Translations under genes and position numbers: made by a program
Notes under the pieces: generated by a model
Seen by the model: the letters and a program-made list of their open reading frames with translations, nothing else
Databases searched by the model: none
Told to the model about the DNA's origin: nothing
Assembly (NCBI GenBank): GCA_033763435.1
Contig: JANRKN010000095.1
Span: 1 to 21,052, forward strand
Length of the DNA stretch: 21,052 nt
Direction of reading: 5' to 3'
Source of the DNA: JANRKN01 sp033763435
GTDB lineage: Bacteria > Planctomycetota > Phycisphaerae > Phycisphaerales > UBA1924
Part shown: in pieces, positions 7,452 to 15,009 of the stretch
Numbering within the stretch: position 1 is the first letter of the stretch
Layout: each line of letters starts with the position of its first letter

Positions 7452-7525
7452 TATGGTCGGCGGGACTCGAACCCACAACCTCTGCCTTCGGAGGGCAGCG
7501 CTCTATCCAATTGAGCTACGACCAC
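7452..7525 (-). tRNA. tRNA-Arg (anticodon CCG)
   Basis: The minus strand folds into a 74-nt cloverleaf. Acceptor arms GTGGTCG and CGACCAT (G-U at 1-72) carry discriminator A. The D arm is GCTC...GAGC, the anticodon stem CTGCC/GGCAG has loop CTCCGAA giving anticodon CCG (reads CGG), and the T arm is GTGGG-TTCGAGT-CCCGC. CCA is not encoded. A TAGCAT -10-like box lies about 16 nt upstream (7541-7546 on the minus strand), without a clear -35. Confidence 0.95.
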
Positions 7526-7685
7526 GCGACTTGTCGGCGGGATGCTACGCACCACCCCCGCGGCCAACCACCCCGCCGGGCGGATGAGCCCCGCGCCCGC
7601 TCGGCTACGCTCCCGCCCGGTGCAGGACCGGACGGTGGGGAAGGGTTGGGTGGGGCTGGTGGCGCAAGCCCGAGGGCACGGACGC

Positions 7686-8966
7686 GTGAAGCCGCAGGTC
7701 GCACATTCTCCGTTGGTTGCCGGGCCCGCGCCGCTCTGGGCCCTGTTCCTCTTCACGTTCCTCAACTCCGTCGGCACGGGCGTCGCGCAGAACGGCATCT
7801 TCTTCGTCATCGATCGCGTCTACGGCTCCACACGCACCGCCAACTACACGCTGGGGCTGCTGCTGGGCGTCACGTACATCGTCGGCGCGATGGGCGCCCA
7901 GCCGCTCGTTCGCGGGCTCATGCGCCTGGCGGGGCTCAGCGAGCGAGGCGTGCTCGCGCTGCTCATGATCGTCATGGGCGTGCTCTGCCAGGTCACGTGG
8001 CTCGCGCCCGCGCTCGGCGCCTCGGGCGTCTGGCCCATCTGGCTCATGGTGCTGCTCTACAGCCCGCTCTCGGGCGTGCTCTGGCCGATCGTCGAGAGCT
8101 TTGTCTCGGGCGGGCGCAGCGGCGAGGGCCTGCGCCGGACGATGGGCACGTGGAACGTCGTCTGGTCGAGCGCGACCGTCGGCGCGTACTTCGCGATGGG
8201 GCCGCTGCTGGCGTCGGTCGAGCTCGCGGGCAAGATCGTGCCGCTGCTGGGGCTCGTGCATGTCGCGGGCGTGATCGTGCTGTGGAAGCTTCCCGCGTCG
8301 CCCGGCGAACACCTGAGCGAGCAGCACGCGCCGCACCCGCCCGTGTTTGAGAAGCTGCTCACGACCTTCCGCGTGCTGCTGCCCGTGAGCTACGTGGTTT
8401 CGACGGCGCTGGGCCCGTACCTGCCCGGCGCGCTCAACGGGCTGGGCGTCGCCCCGGTGTGGATGACGCCGATCGCTGCGGGATGGCTGATCGCCCGTGT
8501 CGGCACGTTCTGGTGGATGGGCAAGAGCGCGGGCTGGCACGGGCGCTGGTCACCGGCGATCGTCGGCGGCGTCGCGCTCGTCGGCGGCTTTGCGGTGTGC
8601 GTGATGTCGCCGCGGCTTGTCGGAGTCTTGGGCACCACGGGCGCGACGGGCGCGCTGTTCGCCGGGCTGTTGCTGTTCGGCACGGGGATGGCGGTGATCT
8701 ACACCGCGGCGATCTACTACGCGCTGGAGGTCGGCAAGGCCGAGGTCGACGCCGGGGGCAAGCACGAGGCGCTGATCGGCATCGGCTACACGATCGGCCC
8801 GGGCGTGGGTCTTGCGGCGTCGCTGGGCGTCGATCGCGGCGCGGTGGCTCCCGGTCTCTTTGAGCCGCTGGTGCTGGGGGGCGTCGGGCTGATCGCCGTT
8901 GGGGCGGTGGGCGCCGTCGCGTGGCGGATCGGGCACGCCCGGCGTGCGGCCAAATCCGCCCGGTGA
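7686..8966 (+). CDS. MFS-like multi-pass membrane transporter
   Basis: A protein of about 426 residues with roughly eleven to twelve hydrophobic segments across its length, for example WALFLFTFLNSVGTGVA near the N-terminus, a long central hydrophilic loop (SPGEHLSEQHAPHPPVFEKL), and two similar halves. This is the layout of the major facilitator superfamily. A GGKHEALIGIGYTIGPGVGL stretch near the end is the most distinctive block. The substrate cannot be inferred. The frame is open back to an ATG at 7542, but that segment is low-complexity and G-rich, so I prefer the GTG at 7686 just before the first membrane segment; neither has a good SD. The neighbours (tRNA-Arg, protease) give no functional hint. 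Confidence 0.75.
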   Translation: MKPQVAHSPLVAGPAPLWALFLFTFLNSVGTGVAQNGIFFVIDRVYGSTRTANYTLGLLLGVTYIVGAMGAQPLVRGLMRLAGLSERGVLALLMIVMGVLCQVTWLAPALGASGVWPIWLMVLLYSPLSGVLWPIVESFVSGGRSGEGLRRTMGTWNVVWSSATVGAYFAMGPLLASVELAGKIVPLLGLVHVAGVIVLWKLPASPGEHLSEQHAPHPPVFEKLLTTFRVLLPVSYVVSTALGPYLPGALNGLGVAPVWMTPIAAGWLIARVGTFWWMGKSAGWHGRWSPAIVGGVALVGGFAVCVMSPRLVGVLGTTGATGALFAGLLLFGTGMAVIYTAAIYYALEVGKAEVDAGGKHEALIGIGYTIGPGVGLAASLGVDRGAVAPGLFEPLVLGGVGLIAVGAVGAVAWRIGHARRAAKSAR

Positions 8967-9256
8967 CGAATTCCGCGCCGTGACGGAATCCCCGCCCCCG
9001 CGCATCCGAATGACAAATCAGGCCGGGGTCCGATAGGCTGCGAGGCCCTCCGCGCGGGTGAGGCGGGGGCGGATTGGGGGGGCTGGAACTTCCGCGGGGG
9101 CCGGGTGTTGAAGAGGTGTGAGCCCCGACGATCAAGAAAGGACGCCACCGGCACGATGCCCGAGCGTCTGAGAGGGATCGGCGGGGTGCGGGTGGGGACC
9201 GGGTGGGGAAGGGTGGGGGTATGGACGAGGATCGGAAGCCAACGGAGGCGGCGAGC
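8967..9256. other. Intergenic region upstream of the S41 protease gene
   Basis: 290 bases without a gene. A weak promoter-like pair, ATGACA (9010-9015) and GATAGG (9032-9037) with a 16-nt spacer, is present. The 3' part (9183-9224) is a dense G-tract cluster. GGAGG at 9244-9248 is the protease SD. Short open frames here have no recognisable product. Confidence 0.4.
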
Positions 9257-11674
9257 ATGTCGAACGGTGCGATGCGTGGCGGGATGAAGATCGGATCCTC
9301 AGCGGCGCGCTCGCGCTGGCGGATGGGCGCCTCCGCGGCGCTCGCGCTGATGGCGACGCTGGCGCCCTCGGCGCTGTCTCAGGCGGGTGGGACGATCGCC
9401 GCGCCGAGCAAGGCTGCCGCAACCGCGAACCCGAGCAACCCCACGACTCTGGCCGACTGGTCCTCGCGCGTCTGGTCGAGCGCGCGCGCGGCGTCGGGCA
9501 CCGAGGCGCCGATCGTGTTCGAGACGCTGCGCTCGATGCCGGACGTTCCGGGCGATGCGCGTGCGGCGCACGTCCGCGCGTCGATCGACCGGCTGATGGG
9601 CAACATCGCCAAGCGCGAGGCCGACCGGGCCAAGCGCCGGGGCGAGATCGAGGCGGACCTGGACAAGCATCTGGCCGATGCGCCGAGCGCGATCAACACG
9701 ATCAAGGCGCTGGACGCGGCGATCGAGCTGTACGAGATCGCGCAGGACAAGGAAGGCGTGCTGAACTCGCCGCGCGTGAAGCCGCTGATCGAATCGGCGG
9801 AGAAGGCCGCTCGCGCCGCGGAGAGCCGCAACGACTGGGTGATCGCCGCGGAGCTGTTCGTGAGGCTGGATGCGCTGACGGATCGCCGCGGCACGTACCG
9901 CGAGGATTCGATGCGTCAGGGCCAGCGCCTGGGGCTGCTGCGGCTGTACGCACCCGAGCGCCTGTGGGAGCTGCGCAACGAGCGCGCCAAGTCCGCGGGA
10001 GATCCCGCGCTCCCGCCCTACAACGGCTTCGGGGACGACTACAAGTCGAAGATCGAATCGATCGACGAGGCGATGGTGACGCGTTCGATCGCCGCGGCAG
10101 CGGTGGACCACGTCGAGCAGCCCCAGCTCTCCAAGCTGCTGATCGGGGGCCTGCGCGCGGTGCGGACGCTGGCGACCACGCCCGACCTTCAGAAGGTCTT
10201 CCCGGGCTTGGGCAGCGAGGCCGAGCGGATGCGGATGGTCGACCTGATCGACCGCGACATCAGGCGCCTGGAGGGCGCGGGCAGCGTGGGGATCGACGAG
10301 ATCGACCGGGTCGTGCGCAACGTGCAGGAGTGGGCGACGCAGACCATCCGCGTGCCGCGCGAGTCGGTGCTGCACGAGTTCGGCAACGGCGCGATGAGCC
10401 AGCTCGATGAGTTCAGCGCGATCATCTGGCCCGACGAGCTGAGGCGCTTCCAGCGCAACACCTCGGGCAAGTTCGTCGGCATCGGCGTGCAGATCGAGAC
10501 CGACAAGCTCTACAACATCCGCGTCGTCACGCCCCTGGAGGGCACCCCGGCCGCGAACGCCGGTATCCGCGCGGGCGACATCATCAAGGAGATCAACGGG
10601 CGCCCGGCGTTCGGCATGTCGCTGGATCAGGCGGTCGAGAACATCACGGGCTCGCCCGGCACGAGCGTGAAGCTCACGGTCGAGCGCGAGGTCGACGAGA
10701 GCGGCGCGCCGCTGCCCCCGCCCCCGCTCCCCAAGGCCGAGGACCTGAAGACCCCCGCCGCGCCCGCGACGCCCGCGCAGCAGGCCGACGGCCCGGCGCG
10801 CAAGACGCTTGAGTTCACTCTCACGCGCCGCGAGATCGACCTCAAGAGCATCAAGGGCTGGAAGCGCACCGGCACGAGCGAGGACTCGTGGGACTGGTTC
10901 ATCGACCCGGTCACGAAGATCGGCTACGTGCGGATGAGCCAGTTCACTGAGAAGACGAACCTGGAGTTTGACCGCGCGGTGCGCCAGATGCGTGAGCAGG
11001 GCGCCGCGGGGCTGATTCTCGATCTGCGCTTCAATCCGGGCGGGCTGCTGAATCAGGCGGTGCTGATCTCGCGGGCGTTCATCAACTCGGGCGTGATCGT
11101 CGCGATGCAGGGCCCGAGCAAGCGAGTCGAGTCGCCCGAGTACGGCCGCGGGCCCGCGCCGCTGGCGTCGATGCCCGTCGTCGTGCTGATCAATCAGGGT
11201 TCCGCGTCGGCGAGCGAGATCGTCTCGGGCGCGGTGCAGCACTACGCGCAGAAGTCGGGCCGCCCCGACCTGCTCGTGCTGGGCGAGAACTCGTTCGGCA
11301 AGGGCAGCGTGCAGAGCGTCTCGGGCCTGTCGATGAACCGAGCGGCGCTGAAGCTGACGATGCAGCACTATCTGCTGCCGAACATGAAGATCATCCACCG
11401 CCGGCCCGGCGCGACGGAGTGGGGCGTCAAGCCGGACCTGCGCGTCGAGATGCTGCCCAAGCAGACGGCCGAGTCCGTGCTGCTTCGCCGCAACGCCGAC
11501 GTGGTCCTGCTCGATGAGCGCGGGCAGGAGATCAAGTCGAGCGAGGCGCGCCCTGACCCGGCGGACCTGATCGCCAAGGGGCTCGACCCGCAGCTCGAAG
11601 CGGCGATGGTGTTGCTGCAGGCGCGCGTCCTGGGCAAGAGCGCCGAGCAGGCCAACGCCACGCCCACGCGCTGA
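9257..11674 (+). CDS. Secreted S41-family C-terminal processing protease with PDZ domain (CtpA/Prc-like)
   Basis: An 805-residue exported serine protease. After a signal peptide (basic n-region to ~22, hydrophobic core 23-41) comes a large helical, charged region (about 60-400) without a recognised fold. A PDZ domain follows (about 403-476, GIRAGDIIKEINGRP at 436-450), then a Pro/Ala linker (485-515) and the S41 catalytic domain. The catalytic Ser is Ser651 in GSASASE (648-654) and the Lys is Lys682 in NSFGKGS. LRFNPGG at 590-596 is the usual LR.NPGG block. The family cleaves proteins at hydrophobic C-termini in the periplasm. The start is set by GGAGG at 9244-9248, 8 nt before the ATG; ORF-extending starts upstream lie in G-rich DNA. 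It is longer than typical CtpA (about 400-450) because of the N-terminal region; Prc is long too, but its extra parts look different. A terminator follows. Confidence 0.9.
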   Translation: MSNGAMRGGMKIGSSAARSRWRMGASAALALMATLAPSALSQAGGTIAAPSKAAATANPSNPTTLADWSSRVWSSARAASGTEAPIVFETLRSMPDVPGDARAAHVRASIDRLMGNIAKREADRAKRRGEIEADLDKHLADAPSAINTIKALDAAIELYEIAQDKEGVLNSPRVKPLIESAEKAARAAESRNDWVIAAELFVRLDALTDRRGTYREDSMRQGQRLGLLRLYAPERLWELRNERAKSAGDPALPPYNGFGDDYKSKIESIDEAMVTRSIAAAAVDHVEQPQLSKLLIGGLRAVRTLATTPDLQKVFPGLGSEAERMRMVDLIDRDIRRLEGAGSVGIDEIDRVVRNVQEWATQTIRVPRESVLHEFGNGAMSQLDEFSAIIWPDELRRFQRNTSGKFVGIGVQIETDKLYNIRVVTPLEGTPAANAGIRAGDIIKEINGRPAFGMSLDQAVENITGSPGTSVKLTVEREVDESGAPLPPPPLPKAEDLKTPAAPATPAQQADGPARKTLEFTLTRREIDLKSIKGWKRTGTSEDSWDWFIDPVTKIGYVRMSQFTEKTNLEFDRAVRQMREQGAAGLILDLRFNPGGLLNQAVLISRAFINSGVIVAMQGPSKRVESPEYGRGPAPLASMPVVVLINQGSASASEIVSGAVQHYAQKSGRPDLLVLGENSFGKGSVQSVSGLSMNRAALKLTMQHYLLPNMKIIHRRPGATEWGVKPDLRVEMLPKQTAESVLLRRNADVVLLDERGQEIKSSEARPDPADLIAKGLDPQLEAAMVLLQARVLGKSAEQANATPTR

Positions 11675-11698
11675 ACCGTCCGCAGCTTGAATCTCTCC

Positions 11699-11732
11699 CA
11701 GGGCCGGCCCTCACAGGTCGGCCCTGTTCTTT
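11699..11732 (+). terminator. Rho-independent terminator after the S41 protease gene
   Basis: CAGGGCCG (11699-11706) pairs with CGGCCCTG (11719-11726) around a 12-nt loop, followed by TTCTTT (11727-11732). It begins 25 nt past the protease stop. Confidence 0.75.
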
Positions 11733-11785
11733 CAGGCCTACAAACACGCGTGGATCAGCCAAGGTTGGATCAGGCACTGGTCTCG

Positions 11786-12613
11786 ATGTTCGAACCGCTG
11801 GGCGGGCTGGGCCTCGCGCTGGCGGGGCTGGACGCGCCCGGCGCGCCCACGGGCGGCCTGCGCGAGCGCGTGGCGTCCGCCGCCGCGGCAGGCTTTCGAT
11901 CTGTTCGCATCGACGCGACCGCGCCCGACGCGCGCCCGCGGGACTTTGACCGCTCGGCACGGCGTGACCTTGCGAGCACGCTCCGCCGTGCGGGCGTCAA
12001 GTTCGGCGGCATCGACCTGTTCATCCCGCCCTCGCACCTGCTCGACCCCGCGCGCGCCGACCGCGCGGTCGGGGCCGTCGTCGCGGCGCTGGAGTTCGCC
12101 TCGGACCTTGCACGCCTCGACGAAGGCGGCGCGGGGTTCGCGCGCGCGGTCACGATGGACCTGAGCTTCCCCGAGGGTGCCGACGGCTCGGGCGTGCTCG
12201 CCGAACTCGCTCGCGCCGCCGAGCGCGTGGGCGGGGCGGTTGCAGACGTCGCGCGGGGGATCGGCGCGGCGCCCGCTGTGCAGGTCTCACCTGCCTCTCC
12301 GGCCTCTCCATTCATGGGCGCCGAGCTGGACCCCGGCATGGCGCTCGTCCGGGGCGTCGATCCCGTCGCGAGGCTCCACGCGCTCGCGCGGGCGCAGACG
12401 CTCGCGGGTGTGCGGCTCAGCGATGCCTCCAGCCTCGGGCGCTGCCTCCCCGGCGCGGGCCGGCTCGATGTGCTTGCGTTCTCCGTCGCGCTCGCGACGG
12501 CCGGTGTGCGCGGACCGATCGTCGTCGATCTTCGCGGCGTGGACCGCCGATCGATCGATCGTCTGCTCGGGCGCGGGGTGGGGCGTGGGGTAGGGGGCGG
12601 GCCTTCGGCGTGA
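11786..12613 (+). CDS. Sugar-phosphate isomerase/epimerase-like TIM-barrel protein (tentative)
   Basis: A 275-residue soluble protein rich in Ala, Gly and Arg. The opening GGLGLALAGLDAPG, then ERVASAAAAGFRSVRIDA, and later RRAGVKFGGIDLFIPP and a downstream LVVDLRG-like strand (IVVDLRGVDRR) follow the strand-helix rhythm of xylose-isomerase-like TIM barrels. The match is by pattern only; no metal-binding Glu/His set could be assigned, so it may be a degenerate or different barrel. The frame is open to 11687, but that part crosses the terminator, so the ATG at 11786 (or GTG at 11750) is preferred; no SD decides. It ends 28 nt before prfB, on the same strand, and the two may be co-transcribed. 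Its 3' end carries a G-tract cluster (12569-12601). Confidence 0.5.
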   Translation: MFEPLGGLGLALAGLDAPGAPTGGLRERVASAAAAGFRSVRIDATAPDARPRDFDRSARRDLASTLRRAGVKFGGIDLFIPPSHLLDPARADRAVGAVVAALEFASDLARLDEGGAGFARAVTMDLSFPEGADGSGVLAELARAAERVGGAVADVARGIGAAPAVQVSPASPASPFMGAELDPGMALVRGVDPVARLHALARAQTLAGVRLSDASSLGRCLPGAGRLDVLAFSVALATAGVRGPIVVDLRGVDRRSIDRLLGRGVGRGVGGGPSA

Positions 12614-12641
12614 TTAGGGCTGGCGTGCCTACGCTGGGCCC

Positions 12642-13761
12642 ATGCACTTTGACGCACACCAGCCCATCATCGATGAGCTTGAGGCGCGGATCTCAACGAT
12701 CCGCGACTCTCTTTAACTACGACACGAAGCTGGAACATCTGAGGTCGCTCGAAGCGAAGATGTCCGCCGAGGGCTTTTGGGACGCCCCGCAGGCCGCGCA
12801 GAAGGTCGTGACCGAGGTCAAGCGCTTCAAGGCGCACCTCGAGCCGCTGACCGCCTGCATCCGCGACTTTGACGACGCGGTGGTTGCCTATCAGATGTCG
12901 AAGGAATCGGGCGGCGACAAGGACCTGCTCGCCGAGGCCGACCGCCTGCTGTTCGACATCCGCGGGCGGATGGACAAGGTCGAGCTCCAGTCGCTGCTCA
13001 GCGGCAAGCACGACGCGAAGAACTGCTTCCTCACCATCTCCGCGGGCGTCGGCGGCACCGAGGCCAACGACTGGGCCGACATGCTCCTGCGCATGTACAT
13101 CTTCTACTGCGAGAAGATGGGCTACGCGATGGAAGAGGTCGACAAGGGCTTCGGCGCCGAGGTCGGCATCGACAGCGTCACGCTCCACGTCAAGGGCCCG
13201 TACGCCTTCGGCAACCTCGCGTGCGAGCGCGGCACGCACCGCCTCGCGCGCGTCTCGCCCTTCAACGCGCAGGGCAAGCGCCAGACCAGCTTCGCGACCG
13301 TCGAGGTCGTGCCCGAGTTCGAAGAGACCGAGCTCACGATCCCCGAGCGCGACCTCAAGGTCGAGCCCTTCGTCCGCGCCTCGGGCCCGGGCGGGCAGAA
13401 CGTGAACAAGGTCGCGTCGGCGATCCGCCTCACGCACATTCCGACGGGCATCCAGGTCGTCGCGTCGACCTATCGCGATCAGCCGCAGAACAAGCGCCAG
13501 GCGATGCAGGTGCTGATGGCCAAGCTTGAGGTCATCGAAGAAGAGCGGCGCGAGAAGGAAATCGCCGCGGCGACCGGCGGCAAGCTCGATCAGGGCTGGG
13601 GCACACAGATCCGCTCGTACGTCTTCTACGACAACCGCGTGAAGGACCACCGCACGGGGCACGAGTCGTCGGACTACGAGGCCGTGCTGCGGGGCGAGAT
13701 CGCGCCGTTCATCGACGCCGAGCTGAAGCGCCGCCGCGCGGAGCGCGAGCAGAAGGGGTAA
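12642..13761 (+). CDS. prfB: Peptide chain release factor 2 (programmed +1 frameshift)
   Basis: RF2 recognises UGA and UAA and releases the finished peptide. The gene is in two frames. A 24-codon leader from the ATG at 12642 ends at CTT-TAA (12711-12716); skipping T12714 joins it to the main frame (AAC at 12715) for a total of 372 residues. The leader and junction (residues 1-40) align with the start of known RF2 proteins. Downstream are the stop-codon-reading SPF at 205-207, the catalytic GGQ at 250-252 within RASGPGGQNVNK, and a basic C-terminus. The E. coli site is CUU-UGA-C; here it is CUU-UAA-C, and no SD-like G-rich hexamer lies just upstream. An ATG-initiated version in the second frame alone (12610) would start with unrelated sequence. 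A true base error is the alternative explanation. Confidence 0.92.
12708..12717 (+). promoter_or_regulatory. prfB +1 frameshift site with UAA stop
   Basis: TCT-CTT-TAA-C: CTT (12711-12713) can slip to TTT, after which translation resumes at AAC (12715). The zero-frame stop is TAA followed by C, a weak context. The nine bases before CTT (12702-12710, CGCGACTCT) show no purine-rich SD-like hexamer. Confidence 0.85.
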
Positions 13762-13826
13762 GGGCTGTCCAGCTTCGGGCGCGGCTGGCTTTCGCCGAGT
13801 CGCCGCTCACGATTCTCGGTTCGCGC

Positions 13827-14732
13827 TTACGGCTCTGCCACCACGTACGCGAGGAACGTCGCGTCGGCATCGCAGCGTGTCGCGGGGCGGAAGATGCCGT
13901 TACCGCCGCCGTTGCCGTCATCGCCTTCGCAGTAGACGGTGACCTTGCGGAACCCGGCCTCGGCCAGCAGTTCGCGCGTTTCGGGCAGCGTCCACAATCG
14001 CCAGTGATACGTGAAGGCGTTGCGGATCTTCGTCTTGTCGGGCAGCTCGAAGTGGATCGCGCAGCGGTACTCGCCGGTGAGCGGGTTGTGGAACTGCTGA
14101 TCCCAGATGTACGTGTAGGGCTTGCCCCGCCCGGCCGAGCAGTGCCGACGCTCCTGGAATTCCTTGCCCGATTCGTACCCGCCGTAATGATCGAGAAAGA
14201 ACAGGCCGCCGGGCGCGAGCGATCGGCGGACGCGCGAGAAGTAGTCGCGGAGCGTGTCGCGGGTGCTGAAGATCCAGTACGAGAAGTTCATCGCGAGCAC
14301 GGCGTCGGGCCTGGGCAGGCCTTGCACGCCCCGATGATGATCGTCGAGCACGTTGCCGTGCACGAGCGTGATGTTCGCCGCGCGCTCGCCGGCCTTGGGG
14401 AGGTTGTTCGCCCGCGCCCACTCGAGCACCGGGCGGTCCAGATCAATGCCGATCGCGCGGTTGCCCTTGCGGCGGTTGACCCACTCGACGCAGACGGCCG
14501 CGGATCCGCAGAAGTCCTCGCGGATCAGCGTCGCGCGCTTGCCGCGGATCTTGAGGAACTGCTGGTCGACGAAATCGATCTCGGCCTCGGGCTCCTGCAC
14601 GGCCTTCTCGTACAGGAGCCGGGGGTCGGCGTGGCGGGCGGTCCATGCCTGAGCATGGGGGGCCTTGGCATGGTGGGCCTTGGCGCTCGGCGCGTTCGCA
14701 CTCGGTCGCTTCCTGCGGGGGCTCGTTGGCAT
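13827..14732 (-). CDS. Class I SAM-dependent methyltransferase, substrate unknown
   Basis: A 301-residue protein. The SAM-binding region shows a variant motif I, REDFCGSAAVCVEWV at 71-85, and the acidic strand end GIDLD at 95-99. LAMNFSYWIF (146-155) and LAPGGLFFLDHYGG (172-185) are the later Rossmann strands of class I methyltransferases. The family is broad and the target (small molecule, lipid or protein) cannot be inferred. The first ~30 residues are a low-complexity Ala/Lys/His/Pro stretch with imperfect repeats (AKAHHAKAPHAQA), probably disordered. The start is the only well-placed Met. The gene converges on prfB (66 bp between stops) and is divergent from ugd. No neighbouring gene suggests a pathway. 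Confidence 0.7.
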   Translation of the reverse strand: MPTSPRRKRPSANAPSAKAHHAKAPHAQAWTARHADPRLLYEKAVQEPEAEIDFVDQQFLKIRGKRATLIREDFCGSAAVCVEWVNRRKGNRAIGIDLDRPVLEWARANNLPKAGERAANITLVHGNVLDDHHRGVQGLPRPDAVLAMNFSYWIFSTRDTLRDYFSRVRRSLAPGGLFFLDHYGGYESGKEFQERRHCSAGRGKPYTYIWDQQFHNPLTGEYRCAIHFELPDKTKIRNAFTYHWRLWTLPETRELLAEAGFRKVTVYCEGDDGNGGGNGIFRPATRCDADATFLAYVVAEP

Positions 14733-14908
14733 AGGGCCGATTGAAGGCGGCGTCGGGCGCTCGCGGCGGGCGGAATGGCCCCCCGTGTTTGGGCCCGGTG
14801 CGGGTCAATCGCCGTGAGGTCTGAGCCGATACTTGATGTTCGGGCCGAACCCTCGGGGAGGGGGGAAGGGCGTCGCTACGCCTAAACTTGGCCCCCGTGG
14901 TGCGGGTC

Positions 14909-14944
14909 GTGGGGAAGGGATGGGGAAGGGAGTGGGGAGGCGGG
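14909..14944 (+). repeat. G-tract cluster with GTGGGGAAGGG motif upstream of ugd
   Basis: GTGGGGAAGGGATGGGGAAG continues with further G4/G3 tracts to 14944. At least four G-runs of three or more lie within 36 bases, so it is quadruplex-capable. It lies 65 nt upstream of the ugd ATG and inside the divergent promoter region. Confidence 0.7.
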
Positions 14945-15009
14945 CGTTCCGGGTCGTCCGGCGCGCCGTCCGAGAATCGCGAACGTCCCCGGCAAGCGAG
15001 GTTGAGCCG

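Noticed and set aside
9299..11398. 699-residue minus-strand frame opposite the S41 protease
   Set aside because: Arg/Ala/His/Leu-rich shadow with no motifs; the + strand has SD, signal peptide, PDZ and catalytic residues.
12610..12714. Direct ATG at 12610 as the prfB start without frameshifting
   Set aside because: The first 35 residues would be unrelated to RF2, whereas the frame from 12642 gives a family-like N-terminus joined exactly at a CTTTAAC site.
13770..13826. CCGAG/CTCGG pair between prfB and the methyltransferase
   Set aside because: Five base pairs with a long loop, expected by chance in this composition.
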